64,000 nt of DNA, from NCBI RefSeq assembly GCF_024158035.1, contig NZ_JAMZEK010000004.1:1-64000 (forward strand), read 5' to 3'. Source of the stretch: Dyella lutea. Its GTDB lineage: Bacteria > Pseudomonadota > Gammaproteobacteria > Xanthomonadales > Rhodanobacteraceae. The notes under the pieces were generated by a model. That model made no database searches. It worked only from the letters and a program-made list of their open reading frames with translations, and was not told the DNA's origin. A program made the translations under genes and the position numbers. Shown in pieces: positions 56,302 to 64,000 of this stretch (its first letter is position 1; every line of letters starts with the position of its first letter).

Positions 56302-56447
56302 GGCGTGCCTCTGTGTGGCTTGGCATAGCGTGGGCAGGGGAGGTTTCGCGGGCATGGCGCGGCTGTGACGTCCTGGTGACGCCCCGAAAGGGCTACCATC
56401 AGGTGCGCGCCCGCTTTCCCCCACCTGTGCGGCGCTGAGGAGTCCTC

Positions 56448-56783
56448 ATGAAGCCGATGCTGCTGTGCCTGGGACTGGCCCTGCCGATGGGCTGCCTTGC
56501 CGCTGCCGTGCCGCCGCAGCAGGCGGATGTGGGGTTCGTCGCCCCCGACAAGGTGCCGCCCAGGCCACATCACCCGCTGTTCGAGGTGCGTTACGAGCTG
56601 GTCAGCGCGATACCGTCCCGGCATGAAGAGGTCTTGCCGGTGATCGACCTGGGCAGCGCGAAGGCCTCGATCCACCCGGTGTCGCTGGAGGGCCCGGGCG
56701 CGATCGCGGTGGGTGGCCGGTTCCGCAATCCCAACATGGAGCTGTGCCGCGGTTGGGGCTGCGAGGCGAAACCGCGCCGCTGA
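56448..56783 (+). CDS. Small secreted hypothetical protein
   Basis: 111 residues. Signal peptide 1-19 (MKPMLLCLGLALPMGCLAA); an MGC|L lipobox is also conceivable. The mature part is Pro-rich with a C-terminal CRGWGC pair that could form a disulfide. No family recognised. Strong Shine-Dalgarno GAGGAG 6 nt before the ATG. Confidence 0.65.
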   Translation: MKPMLLCLGLALPMGCLAAAVPPQQADVGFVAPDKVPPRPHHPLFEVRYELVSAIPSRHEEVLPVIDLGSAKASIHPVSLEGPGAIAVGGRFRNPNMELCRGWGCEAKPRR

Positions 56784-56795
56784 GGGCGGGCCGGC

Positions 56796-57539
56796 TCAGT
56801 TGCCGAAGTAGTACGACGCGCCCAGGTTGGCCTGCCAGCGCGAGGCGTTGCCCGCCAGGTGGTGGTTGAAGCCGGCATCGAGCTGCAGGCGCGGCGTGGC
56901 CATCCAGGCCAGGCCCGCGCCGGCGAGCTGGCCTGCCTGTGCATGGGTTGGATGCAGCGTCGCCACCTGCAGGTAGGCACTCAGTCGGGGCGTGATGGAC
57001 ACGGAGTCGCTGACTGCGATCGTGCGGCTGTCGCCACCGGCACGCGCATCGGCCACGTAAAGGCCGAGCGATTGCCGCGCGCTGGCCTGCCAGTTCACCT
57101 CCAGCGCGAGTGCGTACTGGCGGCGGTCGGCGCGGAACGCGCGGCTGCCATCGGTGAAGGTCACGTTGCCGAGCAGTCCCCAGCTCCACGCCGAGCCGCC
57201 GGCCGGCAGCGCGAACTTCAGGCCCAGGCTGCTGCTGCCACGCCCGTGCAGGTCGCCGCCGGGGGCCGCCAGCCGGTTCCACGGCGTGCTGCCGAGCTGC
57301 AGTTCCAGCGGTCCGCCCAGACCCAGGCGGAGCAGGGTGTCGGCGCTGCAAAGGCGGGTGGTCGAGGTACCGTTGCGGTCCTCACTGACATCCGGCAGGC
57401 CCTGTTCGATGGTGAACGCACCGGCATCCAGCACGACGGGCGAAAAGCCCATGCCGGGCCGGTCGTAGCCGGGATTGCGGGTCTGTGCCTGGACTGTCCC
57501 CGACCCGGCCGAAGCGGCCAGCGCGATCGCCCACGGCAT
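56796..57539 (-). CDS. Outer-membrane transporter-like protein (MetA-pathway family)
   Basis: 247 residues. Signal peptide at the start (MPWAIALAASAGSGTVQA). The mature part is strand-rich and ends in GASYYFGN, with repeated LGGPLELQLGST and AQAGQLAGAGLAWMATPRLQLDAGFNHH motifs, like the phenol-degradation MetA/transporter porin family. The start is uncertain. An in-frame ATG at 57590 gives 17 more residues but overlaps the gltX promoter and lacks a ribosome binding site. The function is unknown. Confidence 0.65.
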   Translation of the reverse strand: MPWAIALAASAGSGTVQAQTRNPGYDRPGMGFSPVVLDAGAFTIEQGLPDVSEDRNGTSTTRLCSADTLLRLGLGGPLELQLGSTPWNRLAAPGGDLHGRGSSSLGLKFALPAGGSAWSWGLLGNVTFTDGSRAFRADRRQYALALEVNWQASARQSLGLYVADARAGGDSRTIAVSDSVSITPRLSAYLQVATLHPTHAQAGQLAGAGLAWMATPRLQLDAGFNHHLAGNASRWQANLGASYYFGN

Positions 57540-57604
57540 CAGCCGGCACAACCGGCCGGATGGTCTAAAATGGAACGTTCCCTTTCGCATCGCGCCAGTA
57601 TCCC

Positions 57605-59020
57605 ATGACCGTCCGCACCCGCTTCGCCCCCAGTCCCACCGGCTTCCTGCACATCGGCGGTGCGCGCACCGCGCTGTACTGCTGGCTGGAGGCGCGTCGT
57701 CGCGGCGGCGAGTTCGTGCTGCGCATCGAGGACACCGACCGCGAGCGCTCCACCGACGCGGCGGTGCAGGCGATCCTCGACGCCATGCACTGGCTCGACC
57801 TGGATGCCGACCAAGCGCCGGTCTACCAGACCCAGCGGCTCGCCCGCTACAAGGAAGTCGCCGACAAGCTGCTGGCCGAGGGCAAGGCCTACTACGCCTA
57901 CGAGTCGAAGGAAGAGATCGAGGCGATGCGCGAGGCCGCGATGGCGGCCGGCGACAAGCCCCGCTACAACGGCTATTACCGCGACCGCAACGAGCCCGGC
58001 TTCCATGAGGCCCGTCGCGACGATCCGAACCGGGTGATCCGTTTCAGGAATCCCACCGAGGGTTCGGTGGTGTTCGAGGACAAGGTCAAGGGCCGCATCG
58101 AGATCGCCAACAGCGAGCTGGACGACCTTGTGATCTTCCGCTCCGACGGCTGGCCGACCTACAACTTCGCCGTGGTGGTGGACGACATCGACATGGGCAT
58201 CACCGAGGTGATCCGCGGCGACGACCACGTCAACAACACCCCGCGCCAGATCAACATCTACCACGCGCTCGGCGCACCGGTGCCGGAATTCGCGCACCTG
58301 CCGATGATCCTCGACCATGAGGGCAAGAAGCTCTCCAAGCGCACCAATTCGGTGAGCGTGATGGAGTACCGCAGCGGCGGTTACCTGCCGCATGCGCTGC
58401 TCAACTACCTGGTGCGTCTCGGCTGGTCGCACGGCGACCAGGAGATCTTCTCGCGCGAGGAGATGGTGAAGCTGTTCGACATCGCCGACGTCAACAAGGC
58501 CGCCTCGCGCTTCGACACCGAGAAGCTGAAGTGGCTGAACCAGCACTACCTGAAGACCGGCGATCCGCAGACCATCGCACCTGAATTCGAGTGGCACCTG
58601 CGCCAGGCGGGCCTGGATCCGGCGAAGGGTCCGGCTGCGGCCGACCTCATCGTCGCCTTGCGCGACCGCGTGCAGACGCTGAAGGAGATGGCCGAGCGCG
58701 CGGCGATCTGGTTCGGCCCTATCCCCGAATGGGACGAGAAGGCCGTCGCCAAGCACCTGAGGAACGACAGCGCGGTCGCCGTGCTGACCGAATCGAAGGC
58801 GCTGCTGGCCGACTGCGCGTGGAAGCCCGAGCCGATCCATGCGGTGATCGAGCAGGTGGCGGCGAAACTGGAACTGGGCATGGGCAAGGTGGCCCAGCCG
58901 CTGCGCGTGGCGATGACCGGCACCCAGGTGTCGCCGTCGATCGACCACACCATCTATCTGGCCGGCCGCGACGTGGCGCTGCAGCGCATCGACGACGCGA
59001 TCGCGCGCGCGCAGGGCTGA
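57605..59020 (+). CDS. gltX: Glutamyl-tRNA synthetase
   Basis: Charges tRNA-Glu in the cytoplasm. 471 residues, class Ib. HIGH motif in [19 protein letters not shown] (residues 6-24). KMSKS equivalent is [12 protein letters not shown] (about 240-251). The anticodon-binding region follows to the end. Start ATG at 57605; a -10-like TAAAAT lies about 34 nt upstream. No zinc ribbon Cys cluster is visible, as in the non-zinc GluRS forms. Confidence 0.97.
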   Translation: MTVRTRFAPSPTGFLHIGGARTALYCWLEARRRGGEFVLRIEDTDRERSTDAAVQAILDAMHWLDLDADQAPVYQTQRLARYKEVADKLLAEGKAYYAYESKEEIEAMREAAMAAGDKPRYNGYYRDRNEPGFHEARRDDPNRVIRFRNPTEGSVVFEDKVKGRIEIANSELDDLVIFRSDGWPTYNFAVVVDDIDMGITEVIRGDDHVNNTPRQINIYHALGAPVPEFAHLPMILDHEGKKLSKRTNSVSVMEYRSGGYLPHALLNYLVRLGWSHGDQEIFSREEMVKLFDIADVNKAASRFDTEKLKWLNQHYLKTGDPQTIAPEFEWHLRQAGLDPAKGPAAADLIVALRDRVQTLKEMAERAAIWFGPIPEWDEKAVAKHLRNDSAVAVLTESKALLADCAWKPEPIHAVIEQVAAKLELGMGKVAQPLRVAMTGTQVSPSIDHTIYLAGRDVALQRIDDAIARAQG

Positions 59021-59056
59021 TCGGCCGCGCCATGCATCGTCGCCCCGGCCTCCGGC

Positions 59057-59347
59057 ATGGATGAATTGCTGGCCAAGGCAACGCAGGGCGTGGATCTGGA
59101 TGCGCCGGGCGCGTTCTGGCACGTCTTTGCCAACCTGATGGCGTTGGTGCCCTGGGCCGCGCTGACCTGGTGGAGCCTGTTCTTCGTCGCGGTCGGTGCC
59201 GCGCTGGGATGGTGGCGCGGACGCACCGGGGCGGGCGTGGTCTGGGCACTGCTGCTCGGACCGGTCGGTTGGTGGGTGGTCTGGCGCCTGCCGCCACCCT
59301 CGGCCAGCCGTCCGCCGCCCTTGCCGCCACGACGTCCGTCGCGCTGA
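59057..59347 (+). CDS. Small membrane protein
   Basis: 96 residues with two hydrophobic, Trp-rich segments (about 24-50 and 59-77) and a Pro/Arg-rich tail (PPPSASRPPPLPPRRPSR). Family not recognised. 36 nt after gltX on the same strand. Confidence 0.6.
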   Translation: MDELLAKATQGVDLDAPGAFWHVFANLMALVPWAALTWWSLFFVAVGAALGWWRGRTGAGVVWALLLGPVGWWVVWRLPPPSASRPPPLPPRRPSR

Positions 59348-59416
59348 TCCGTACGAACTTTCGTTCCTGCCGTTCGTCCCCATCTGGCGGTATCGGGTGC
59401 ATGCGGTGCCCGATGT

Positions 59417-59920
59417 ATGATCCCGGTCGAGGTGAACCGATTGAGCAAGCAGGCAGCGGGCAAGTTCCACACGCACCACGAGGAGACCGCGGAGGGTTTC
59501 GTCGAGGCGGTTTCGCACGCGAGCGAGGAGCGCGGCCTGCGGCTCACGCCGCTGCGCAAGGAAGTGCTGGAGCTGGTGGCGGCGGCGGGCAAGCCGGTCA
59601 AGGCCTACGACCTGCTCGACCAGTTGCGCGAGCATCATGGCAATGCGGCACCGCCCACGGTCTACCGCGCGCTGGATTTCCTGCTCGAGCAGGGCTTTAT
59701 CCACAAGCTCGAATCGGTCAACGCCTTCGTCTCCTGCCACCATCCGGCCGAGGCACACCAGGTGCCGTTCCTGATCTGCGATGTCTGCTCCAGCGCGCAG
59801 GAAGTGTGCGACGAGCGGGTCGCGGCACTGATCGAATCCCAGGCCGAGAGCTTCGGCTTCCGGCCGCAGGCGCAGACGCTGGAAGTACACGGCGTGTGCC
59901 GCAACTGCCGCAAGGACTGA
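59417..59920 (+). CDS. zur: Fur-family zinc regulator, Zur-like
   Basis: 167 residues. The N-terminal winged helix (RLTPLRKEVLELVAAAGKPVKAYDLLDQLREHHGNAAPPTVYRALDFLLEQGF) and C-terminal dimer domain have two CxxC pairs (CDVCSS and CRNC) for the structural zinc, plus SCHHP and EVHG ligands, features of Zur rather than Fur. Next to it is a membrane gene with a Zur-box-like palindrome. The first ATG (59417) has a weak ribosome binding site, and GTG or TTG codons 15-24 nt later could be the real start. Confidence 0.85.
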   Translation: MIPVEVNRLSKQAAGKFHTHHEETAEGFVEAVSHASEERGLRLTPLRKEVLELVAAAGKPVKAYDLLDQLREHHGNAAPPTVYRALDFLLEQGFIHKLESVNAFVSCHHPAEAHQVPFLICDVCSSAQEVCDERVAALIESQAESFGFRPQAQTLEVHGVCRNCRKD

Positions 59921-59963
59921 ACCGACCCACGCGGGCCGCCGGCTCCGGGTTGGCAAGCGGCAG

Positions 59964-59978
59964 TGTTATAAAGTAACA
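59964..59978. promoter_or_regulatory. Zur-box-like palindrome
   Basis: TGTTATAAAGTAACA has perfect TGTTA/TAACA arms and matches the gammaproteobacterial Zur core TGTTATAATATAACA at 13 of 15 positions. It lies between zur and the MerC-like gene, 52 nt before the latter's ATG, so it probably represses that gene when zinc is plentiful. Confidence 0.65.
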
Positions 59979-60029
59979 TCCTGATCCAGACAGGCGGTCC
60001 TCCCCGCCGCCGTTGACTGGGGCGACCCC

Positions 60030-60458
60030 ATGCAACCCGAGCCTTCTGACAAATCCTTCTGGTGGCACGTGGCCGATCGCATCGGCGCCACGGCCTCGTT
60101 CCTCTGCGCGATCCACTGCGCTGCGCTTCCATTCTTGCTGGCGATCCTGCCGTTGGTGGGGCTGGAGTTCCTGGCCAGCCATGCCTTCGAGCGGGGGTTC
60201 GTGATGTTCGCCAGTGCGCTTGCCCTGTTCAGCCTGGGGCGCGGCTATCGGCGCCACCGCGTGCCCCAGCCGTTGACGTTCGCGTTGCCGGGACTGACCC
60301 TGCTGTTGCTCGGCGTGACCCTGGCCGAGGGGTACTCGATCGTGGTGCACAGCGTGCTGGTGACGATCGGTGGTCTGCTGCTGGCCTTCTCGCACTTCCT
60401 TAACCTGCGTGCCGACCGCCTGAACGGGCACATCCACGGCCCCACCTGCGTGCACTGA
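60030..60458 (+). CDS. MerC-domain membrane protein, probably zinc-regulated
   Basis: 142 residues with four hydrophobic segments. CAIHCAALPF in the first helix is the metal-binding Cys pair of MerC-type transporters. The C-terminus has His and Cys (GHIHGPTCVH). MerC proteins carry mercury, but many close relatives occur outside mer operons. The Zur-like box directly upstream and the zur neighbour suggest a part in zinc or other divalent metal movement. Transport direction and metal are unknown. Confidence 0.82.
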   Translation: MQPEPSDKSFWWHVADRIGATASFLCAIHCAALPFLLAILPLVGLEFLASHAFERGFVMFASALALFSLGRGYRRHRVPQPLTFALPGLTLLLLGVTLAEGYSIVVHSVLVTIGGLLLAFSHFLNLRADRLNGHIHGPTCVH

Positions 60459-60547
60459 ACGGCGGCGCCGCGCCGTCTTGCGATTTGCGGGTCCACTGCT
60501 ACGATGGTCGGCCGTACCAGTCATCAACGAATCATCGAGGAGTTCCC

Positions 60548-60709
60548 ATGGGTAAGGGCGATCGCAGGACCCGCCGCGGCAAGATCAATCGTGCCAGCTA
60601 CGGCAACAGCCGCGCTCATGGCGCCCAGCCGGCCGTGGCCGGCGGCAAGCCGACCGTGACCAAGCCGGCGGCGGCCAAGAAGGCGGCACCGAAGAAGAAG
60701 TCCGCCTGA
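60548..60709 (+). CDS. Small-subunit ribosomal protein bTHX
   Basis: 53 residues, very basic. MGKGDRRTRRGKINRASYGNSR is the THX ribosomal protein signature. The rest is a lysine/alanine-rich tail (AAAKKAAPKKKSA) not present in the short Thermus form. Start ATG at 60548 with GAGGAG 5 nt upstream. Single gene ended by a strong terminator. Confidence 0.88.
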   Translation: MGKGDRRTRRGKINRASYGNSRAHGAQPAVAGGKPTVTKPAAAKKAAPKKKSA

Positions 60710-60734
60710 GCCCACGCGCCAGGCGACGCAAGAG

Positions 60735-60758
60735 AAACCCCGCCGCGGCGGGGTTTTT
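60735..60758. terminator. Bidirectional terminator between bTHX and hutI
   Basis: AAACCCCGCC-GC-GGCGGGGTTT, a 10-bp perfect stem with a 2-nt loop, T5 on the plus side and TTT on the minus side. It serves both convergent genes. Confidence 0.85.
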
Positions 60759-60785
60759 CGTGTCCGCGGCAGGCGTGACGCGGAA

Positions 60786-62012
60786 TCAGCCGGCGCGGCG
60801 ACCGCCGACCCAGCGCTGGCGGAGCAGGGTGCCGCCGATCCAGTAGCAGAGTTCGGCCGGCTCGCGCACATTCCACACGGCCAGATCCGCCCTCTGGCCG
60901 GCGGCGAGCGTGCCGCGGTCGACCAGCCTCAGCGCGCGTGCGGCGTGCACGGTGATGCCGCGCAGGGCTTCCTCCGGAGTCAGCCGGAACAGCGTGCAGG
61001 CCATGCCGGCTGCCAGGCGCAGCGACAGCAGCGGGGAAGTGCCCGGGTTGCAGTCGGTCGCCACGGCCAGCGGCACTCCGGCGGCACGCAGGCCATCCAC
61101 CGGTGGAAGTTTAGTCTCGCGCAGTGCGTAGAATGCCCCCGGCAGCAGAACCGCGACGGTACCGGCGCTGGCCATTGCCTCGATGCCGGCCTCGTCCAGA
61201 TGTTCCAGATGGTCGGCCGACAGCCCGCCGAACTCCGCCACCAGCGCCGCGCCACCCTGGTCGGACAGTTGCTCGGCGTGCAGCTTCACCGGCAGGTTTA
61301 GTGCGGTCGCCCGCTCGAACAGGCGACGCGTCTCTTCCGCGGTGAAGGCGATCCGTTCGCAGAAGGCATCCACTGCATCGATCAGGCCTGCCTCCGCCAG
61401 CGCCGGCAGCCAGTGGTCGCAGACCTCGGCGAGGTAGGCCGCGCGCCGCTCGCGGAATTCCGGAGGCACCGTGTGCAGGCCCAGGAAGCTGGTGCGCACG
61501 GTGATGCCCAGTTCCTCGCCGAGCCGGCGCGCCACGCGCAGCATCTTCCGCTCGTCGTCCAGCGTCAGGCCGTAGCCCGACTTGATTTCCAGCGTGGTGA
61601 CGCCGTCGGCCAGCAGGGCGCGCGCACGCGCCGAGGCGCTGGCCAACAGCTCGTCCTCGCTGGCCGCGCGCGTGGCGGTCACGGTCGAGACGATGCCGCC
61701 ACCCGCCCGCGCAATGGTCTCGTAGCTGGCGCCGTGCAGGCGCATATCGAACTCGCGCGCGCGCTGTCCGCCGAACACCAGGTGGGTGTGGCAGTCGATC
61801 AGGCCGGGCGTGACCAGCGCGCCGCCCAGATCGATCGTCTCGACGGCGGACGGGTGGTCGACCGTGTCCAGTTCCGTGCGTCGCCCCACCCAGGCGATGC
61901 GATCGCCGGCGATCGCCAGTGCGCCGTCGTCGATCAGGCCGAACGGCGCATCCTCGGCGAAGGTCGCCAGCCTGGCTCCGGTCAGCAGCACGTCCCAGCG
62001 CGTTGCGTTCAT
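60786..62012 (-). CDS. hutI: Imidazolonepropionase
   Basis: The third step of histidine breakdown, imidazolonepropionate to formiminoglutamate. 408 residues, an amidohydrolase with Fe/Zn. Metal ligands in [12 protein letters not shown] (His-x-His), the Glu/His of [13 protein letters not shown], and Asp in [14 protein letters not shown]. Start ATG at 62012; longer frames enter the chloride channel gene. The other hut genes are not in this window, so it is separated from the rest of the pathway or the pathway is elsewhere. Confidence 0.93.
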   Translation of the reverse strand: MNATRWDVLLTGARLATFAEDAPFGLIDDGALAIAGDRIAWVGRRTELDTVDHPSAVETIDLGGALVTPGLIDCHTHLVFGGQRAREFDMRLHGASYETIARAGGGIVSTVTATRAASEDELLASASARARALLADGVTTLEIKSGYGLTLDDERKMLRVARRLGEELGITVRTSFLGLHTVPPEFRERRAAYLAEVCDHWLPALAEAGLIDAVDAFCERIAFTAEETRRLFERATALNLPVKLHAEQLSDQGGAALVAEFGGLSADHLEHLDEAGIEAMASAGTVAVLLPGAFYALRETKLPPVDGLRAAGVPLAVATDCNPGTSPLLSLRLAAGMACTLFRLTPEEALRGITVHAARALRLVDRGTLAAGQRADLAVWNVREPAELCYWIGGTLLRQRWVGGRRAG

Positions 62013-62028
62013 CGCGGCGACCTCCGGC

Positions 62029-63561
62029 TCAGTGGGCGTCGGGTGCGGTGTCGTGCGGCGGTGCGGCCGGCTCCTCGTAGTCGCGCGGAGCGGCTTGTTC
62101 GTCGTAGGCGCTGGTCTTGCCGGCGGGCATCGGTTCCACCACCTCCAGGTCGTCTGGTGCGGCGGTGGGGTGGCCGTCGCCATGTGCTTCGGCCTCGGCC
62201 TGGGCGGCAGCGTGCTGGCGTTCGAAATCCTGCACCATGCGCTCGGCGAAATCCTTGTAGACCGGGGTCGGGCTGAAGATCGACGCGGCCGCGCGGGCCA
62301 GCAGGCAGGCGGCCATGATCGGGATCACCATGTCCTGGTTGTCGGTCAGTTCCATCGCGATCACCGCCGAGGTCAGCGGCGCGCCGGTCACGCCCGACAG
62401 GTAGGCGCTCATGCCCAGCAGCACCACCGCCGCAGCCGGCACGCCCGGCAGGAAGGTGGCGATGTTGTGGCCCAGGCCCGCGCCCACGGCCAGCGCCGGC
62501 GAGAAGATGCCGCCGGGAATGCCGGCCCAGTACGACACCACGTTGGCCAGCAGCTTGGCGATGCCGAAGCCCTGGCCCGGGGTGGTGGCGGCCTCCTGCA
62601 CGAAGGCGCGGGCCTGGTCGTAGCCGGTGCCGTAGATGTTGTTGTGGGTGAGCACGCCCAGCACCGCCAGCGCCAGGCCGCAGCCGGCGGCGAACAGCAC
62701 CGGTGCACGCGAGCGCAGCCGGCCGATGGTGGCCAGCGGGCCGCGACGGCTGAGCAGGATCAGTCGCGCGAACAGGCCGCCGAGCAGGCCACAGATGATG
62801 CCGGTGAGCAGCACCGCCAGCCAGGCGTGGCCCAGCGGCAGGCTGGCGTCCACCTCGCCGAAGTAGGCGTAGTTGCCCATGATGCCCAGCGAGACCACGC
62901 CGCCGACGATCACCGCGGTGAGCAGCAGACCGCTGAAGCGGTGCTCGAAGGTGCCGGCCAGCTCCTCGATGGCGAACACCACGCCGGCCAGCGGCGTGTT
63001 GAACGCCGCCGCGATACCGGCTGCGCCACCGGCCAGGATGAAGCGCGAAGCCGCCTTCGGGTCGGTGAAGCCGAAGCGCCGGCCCAGTGTGTAGAACAGG
63101 CCCGCGCCCACGTGCACGGTCGGACCCTCGCGGCCGATCGAGGCACCGACGCCCAGCGCGATCAGCGTGAGGATCATCTTGCCGGCGGCGATCGGCAGCG
63201 CCAGCATCCTCGCGCGGAAGCCCTCGTCCTCGATGTGCAGGGTCCCGATCACCTGCGGGATACCGCTGCCGCGCGTGGCGCGCAGCCTGCCCTCGGTCAC
63301 CCAGGCCAGAGCGGCGAACACGATCGGCGTGAGGATCAGCGGGATCCACACGCCGTAGCCGAGCACCTTCTGGAACAGGTGGAACGACCAGTCGCTGGCC
63401 TTGGCGAACACGATCGCCGCCAGCGCCACCAGCACCGCACCGATCCACAGCGCCAGTCGGCGCTTCCACTGGGCCGGGGCGAAGAATTCGTGGCCCAGCA
63501 GCGCCTGCAGGCGCGGGTTGGACGAGGGCGGGGGAGGGGATTGCTGGTGGTGGTCGGTCAT
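62029..63561 (-). CDS. ClC-family chloride/proton antiporter
   Basis: 510 residues, about 18 half-membrane helices from 35 to 440, then a charged His/Asp/Glu/Ala-rich tail. Selectivity filter GSGIPQ (Ser, so chloride rather than nitrate), gating glutamate in [12 protein letters not shown], inner proton glutamate in [10 protein letters not shown], and the tyrosine region around [13 protein letters not shown]. The two glutamates point to an antiporter, not a channel. Start ATG at 63561. Confidence 0.9.
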   Translation of the reverse strand: MTDHHQQSPPPPSSNPRLQALLGHEFFAPAQWKRRLALWIGAVLVALAAIVFAKASDWSFHLFQKVLGYGVWIPLILTPIVFAALAWVTEGRLRATRGSGIPQVIGTLHIEDEGFRARMLALPIAAGKMILTLIALGVGASIGREGPTVHVGAGLFYTLGRRFGFTDPKAASRFILAGGAAGIAAAFNTPLAGVVFAIEELAGTFEHRFSGLLLTAVIVGGVVSLGIMGNYAYFGEVDASLPLGHAWLAVLLTGIICGLLGGLFARLILLSRRGPLATIGRLRSRAPVLFAAGCGLALAVLGVLTHNNIYGTGYDQARAFVQEAATTPGQGFGIAKLLANVVSYWAGIPGGIFSPALAVGAGLGHNIATFLPGVPAAAVVLLGMSAYLSGVTGAPLTSAVIAMELTDNQDMVIPIMAACLLARAAASIFSPTPVYKDFAERMVQDFERQHAAAQAEAEAHGDGHPTAAPDDLEVVEPMPAGKTSAYDEQAAPRDYEEPAAPPHDTAPDAH

Positions 63562-63587
63562 CGGATCGCGGGCTGGAGGGGAAGGGG

Positions 63588-64000
63588 TCAGCGCGCCAGC
63601 GTATGCCAGCGCGTCTGGTAGAGGTCGAAGCGGCGATCCTTGAGGTTCTGCACCGCGCCGGCGTTGCGGGCTTTGGCCAGGTTCTCCAGGCTGAGGTCGG
63701 CGAACAGCACCGTCTCGATGTTCGGCGTGGAGTCGGCGGCGATGCCGTCGCGGGCGAACGGGAAGTCGCTGGGCGTGAGGATGCAGCTCTGGCCGTACTG
63801 GATGTCGAAGTTGTTCACGCCGGGCAGGTTGCCGACGTTGCCGGAGAGCACCACATAGCACTGGTTCTCGATCGCCCGTGCCTGCGAGCAGTAGCGCACG
63901 CGCAGGTAGCCCTCGCGCACGTCGGTGCAGAACGGCACGAACAGGATCAGCGCGCCCTGGTCGGTGAGGTGACGGGCGACCTCGGGGAACTCCGAGTCGT
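63588..64000 (-). CDS. Carbon-nitrogen hydrolase (nitrilase superfamily), C-terminal part
   Basis: The frame enters from the right edge and ends at 63588; 137 residues are visible. The nucleophile region FVPFCTDVREGYLRVRYCSQARAIENQ contains the catalytic Cys and is typical of nitrilase-fold amidases, followed by PSDFPFARDGI. Many relatives are fused behind an N-terminal GNAT acetyltransferase domain; whether that is so here cannot be seen. The reaction is hydrolysis of a C-N bond in an amide or nitrile; the substrate is unknown. Confidence 0.85.
   Translation of the reverse strand, partial: DSEFPEVARHLTDQGALILFVPFCTDVREGYLRVRYCSQARAIENQCYVVLSGNVGNLPGVNNFDIQYGQSCILTPSDFPFARDGIAADSTPNIETVLFADLSLENLAKARNAGAVQNLKDRRFDLYQTRWHTLAR

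Noticed and set aside
57539-59956. 805-residue open frame antisense to gltX and zur
   Set aside because: Covers two well-defined genes on the other strand and shows no recognisable domain.

Overview
The window is 64 kb of GC-rich chromosomal DNA, densely packed, from a gammaproteobacterium. Gene content and order (rsxB-nth, asd-fimV-truA-trpF, divergent lysR/trpBA-accD, pstSCAB-phoU with OprO/OprD-type porins, rimO, prmB-aroC, bTHX) point to the Xanthomonadales, most likely Rhodanobacteraceae (Rhodanobacter/Dyella-like). The taxon is inferred from gene content and was not searched. No rRNA, CRISPR array or prophage is visible. There is one tRNA (Leu, CAG), and the left edge cuts an IS110-type transposase.

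Layout. 1-1 kb: transposase tail, HAD phosphatase, tRNA-Leu with its own promoter and terminator. 1-4.8 kb: rnr-rlmB-small membrane protein in one overlapping operon. 4.8-13.6 kb: phosphate block, with pstS-pstC-pstA-pstB-phoU on the minus strand, RNase T, an OprO/P-type porin and an OprD-type porin. Candidate Pho boxes lie before pstS and both porins, and two REP-like palindromes flank the block. 13.6-18.5 kb: nth, an anchorless rsxB, a secreted protein, metG, DUF2147. 18.6-21.5 kb: apbC, FMN reductase, dcd, lipoprotein. 21.5-28.2 kb: a minus-strand pyroglutamate operon (dienelactone hydrolase, HIT protein, pxpB, pxpC, pxpA, DUF969, DUF979, pcp), then a second dienelactone hydrolase behind a 14-G tract. 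28.3-34.2 kb: rimO, DUF3025, peroxiredoxin-like protein, OmpA protein, a gene-poor stretch, sulfotransferase. 34.2-39.5 kb: herA-like ATPase, membrane protein and greB in one operon; MltD-like transglycosylase. 39.6-44.9 kb: psd, prmB, aroC, hydroxyacid dehydrogenase, asd. 44.9-54.6 kb: fimV, truA, trpF, JmjC/cupin protein, lysR, trpB, trpA, accD, then a non-coding cluster of DnaA-box-like sites. 54.6-64 kb: PAP2 phosphatase and glycosyltransferase, small secreted proteins, gltX, a Zur-like regulator with a MerC-like membrane protein behind a probable Zur box, bTHX, hutI, a ClC transporter and a carbon-nitrogen hydrolase cut by the right edge.

How they work together. The pst genes take up phosphate through the inner membrane, and the two porins probably supply it through the outer membrane. 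The pcp/DUF969/DUF979/pxpABC genes form a coherent route from N-terminal pyroglutamyl peptides to free 5-oxoproline to glutamate; the two DUF membrane proteins are the likely carrier. trpF, lysR and trpBA form a tryptophan cluster. Most of the remainder is housekeeping (tRNA charging, RNA processing, translation factors, lipid and cell-wall enzymes).
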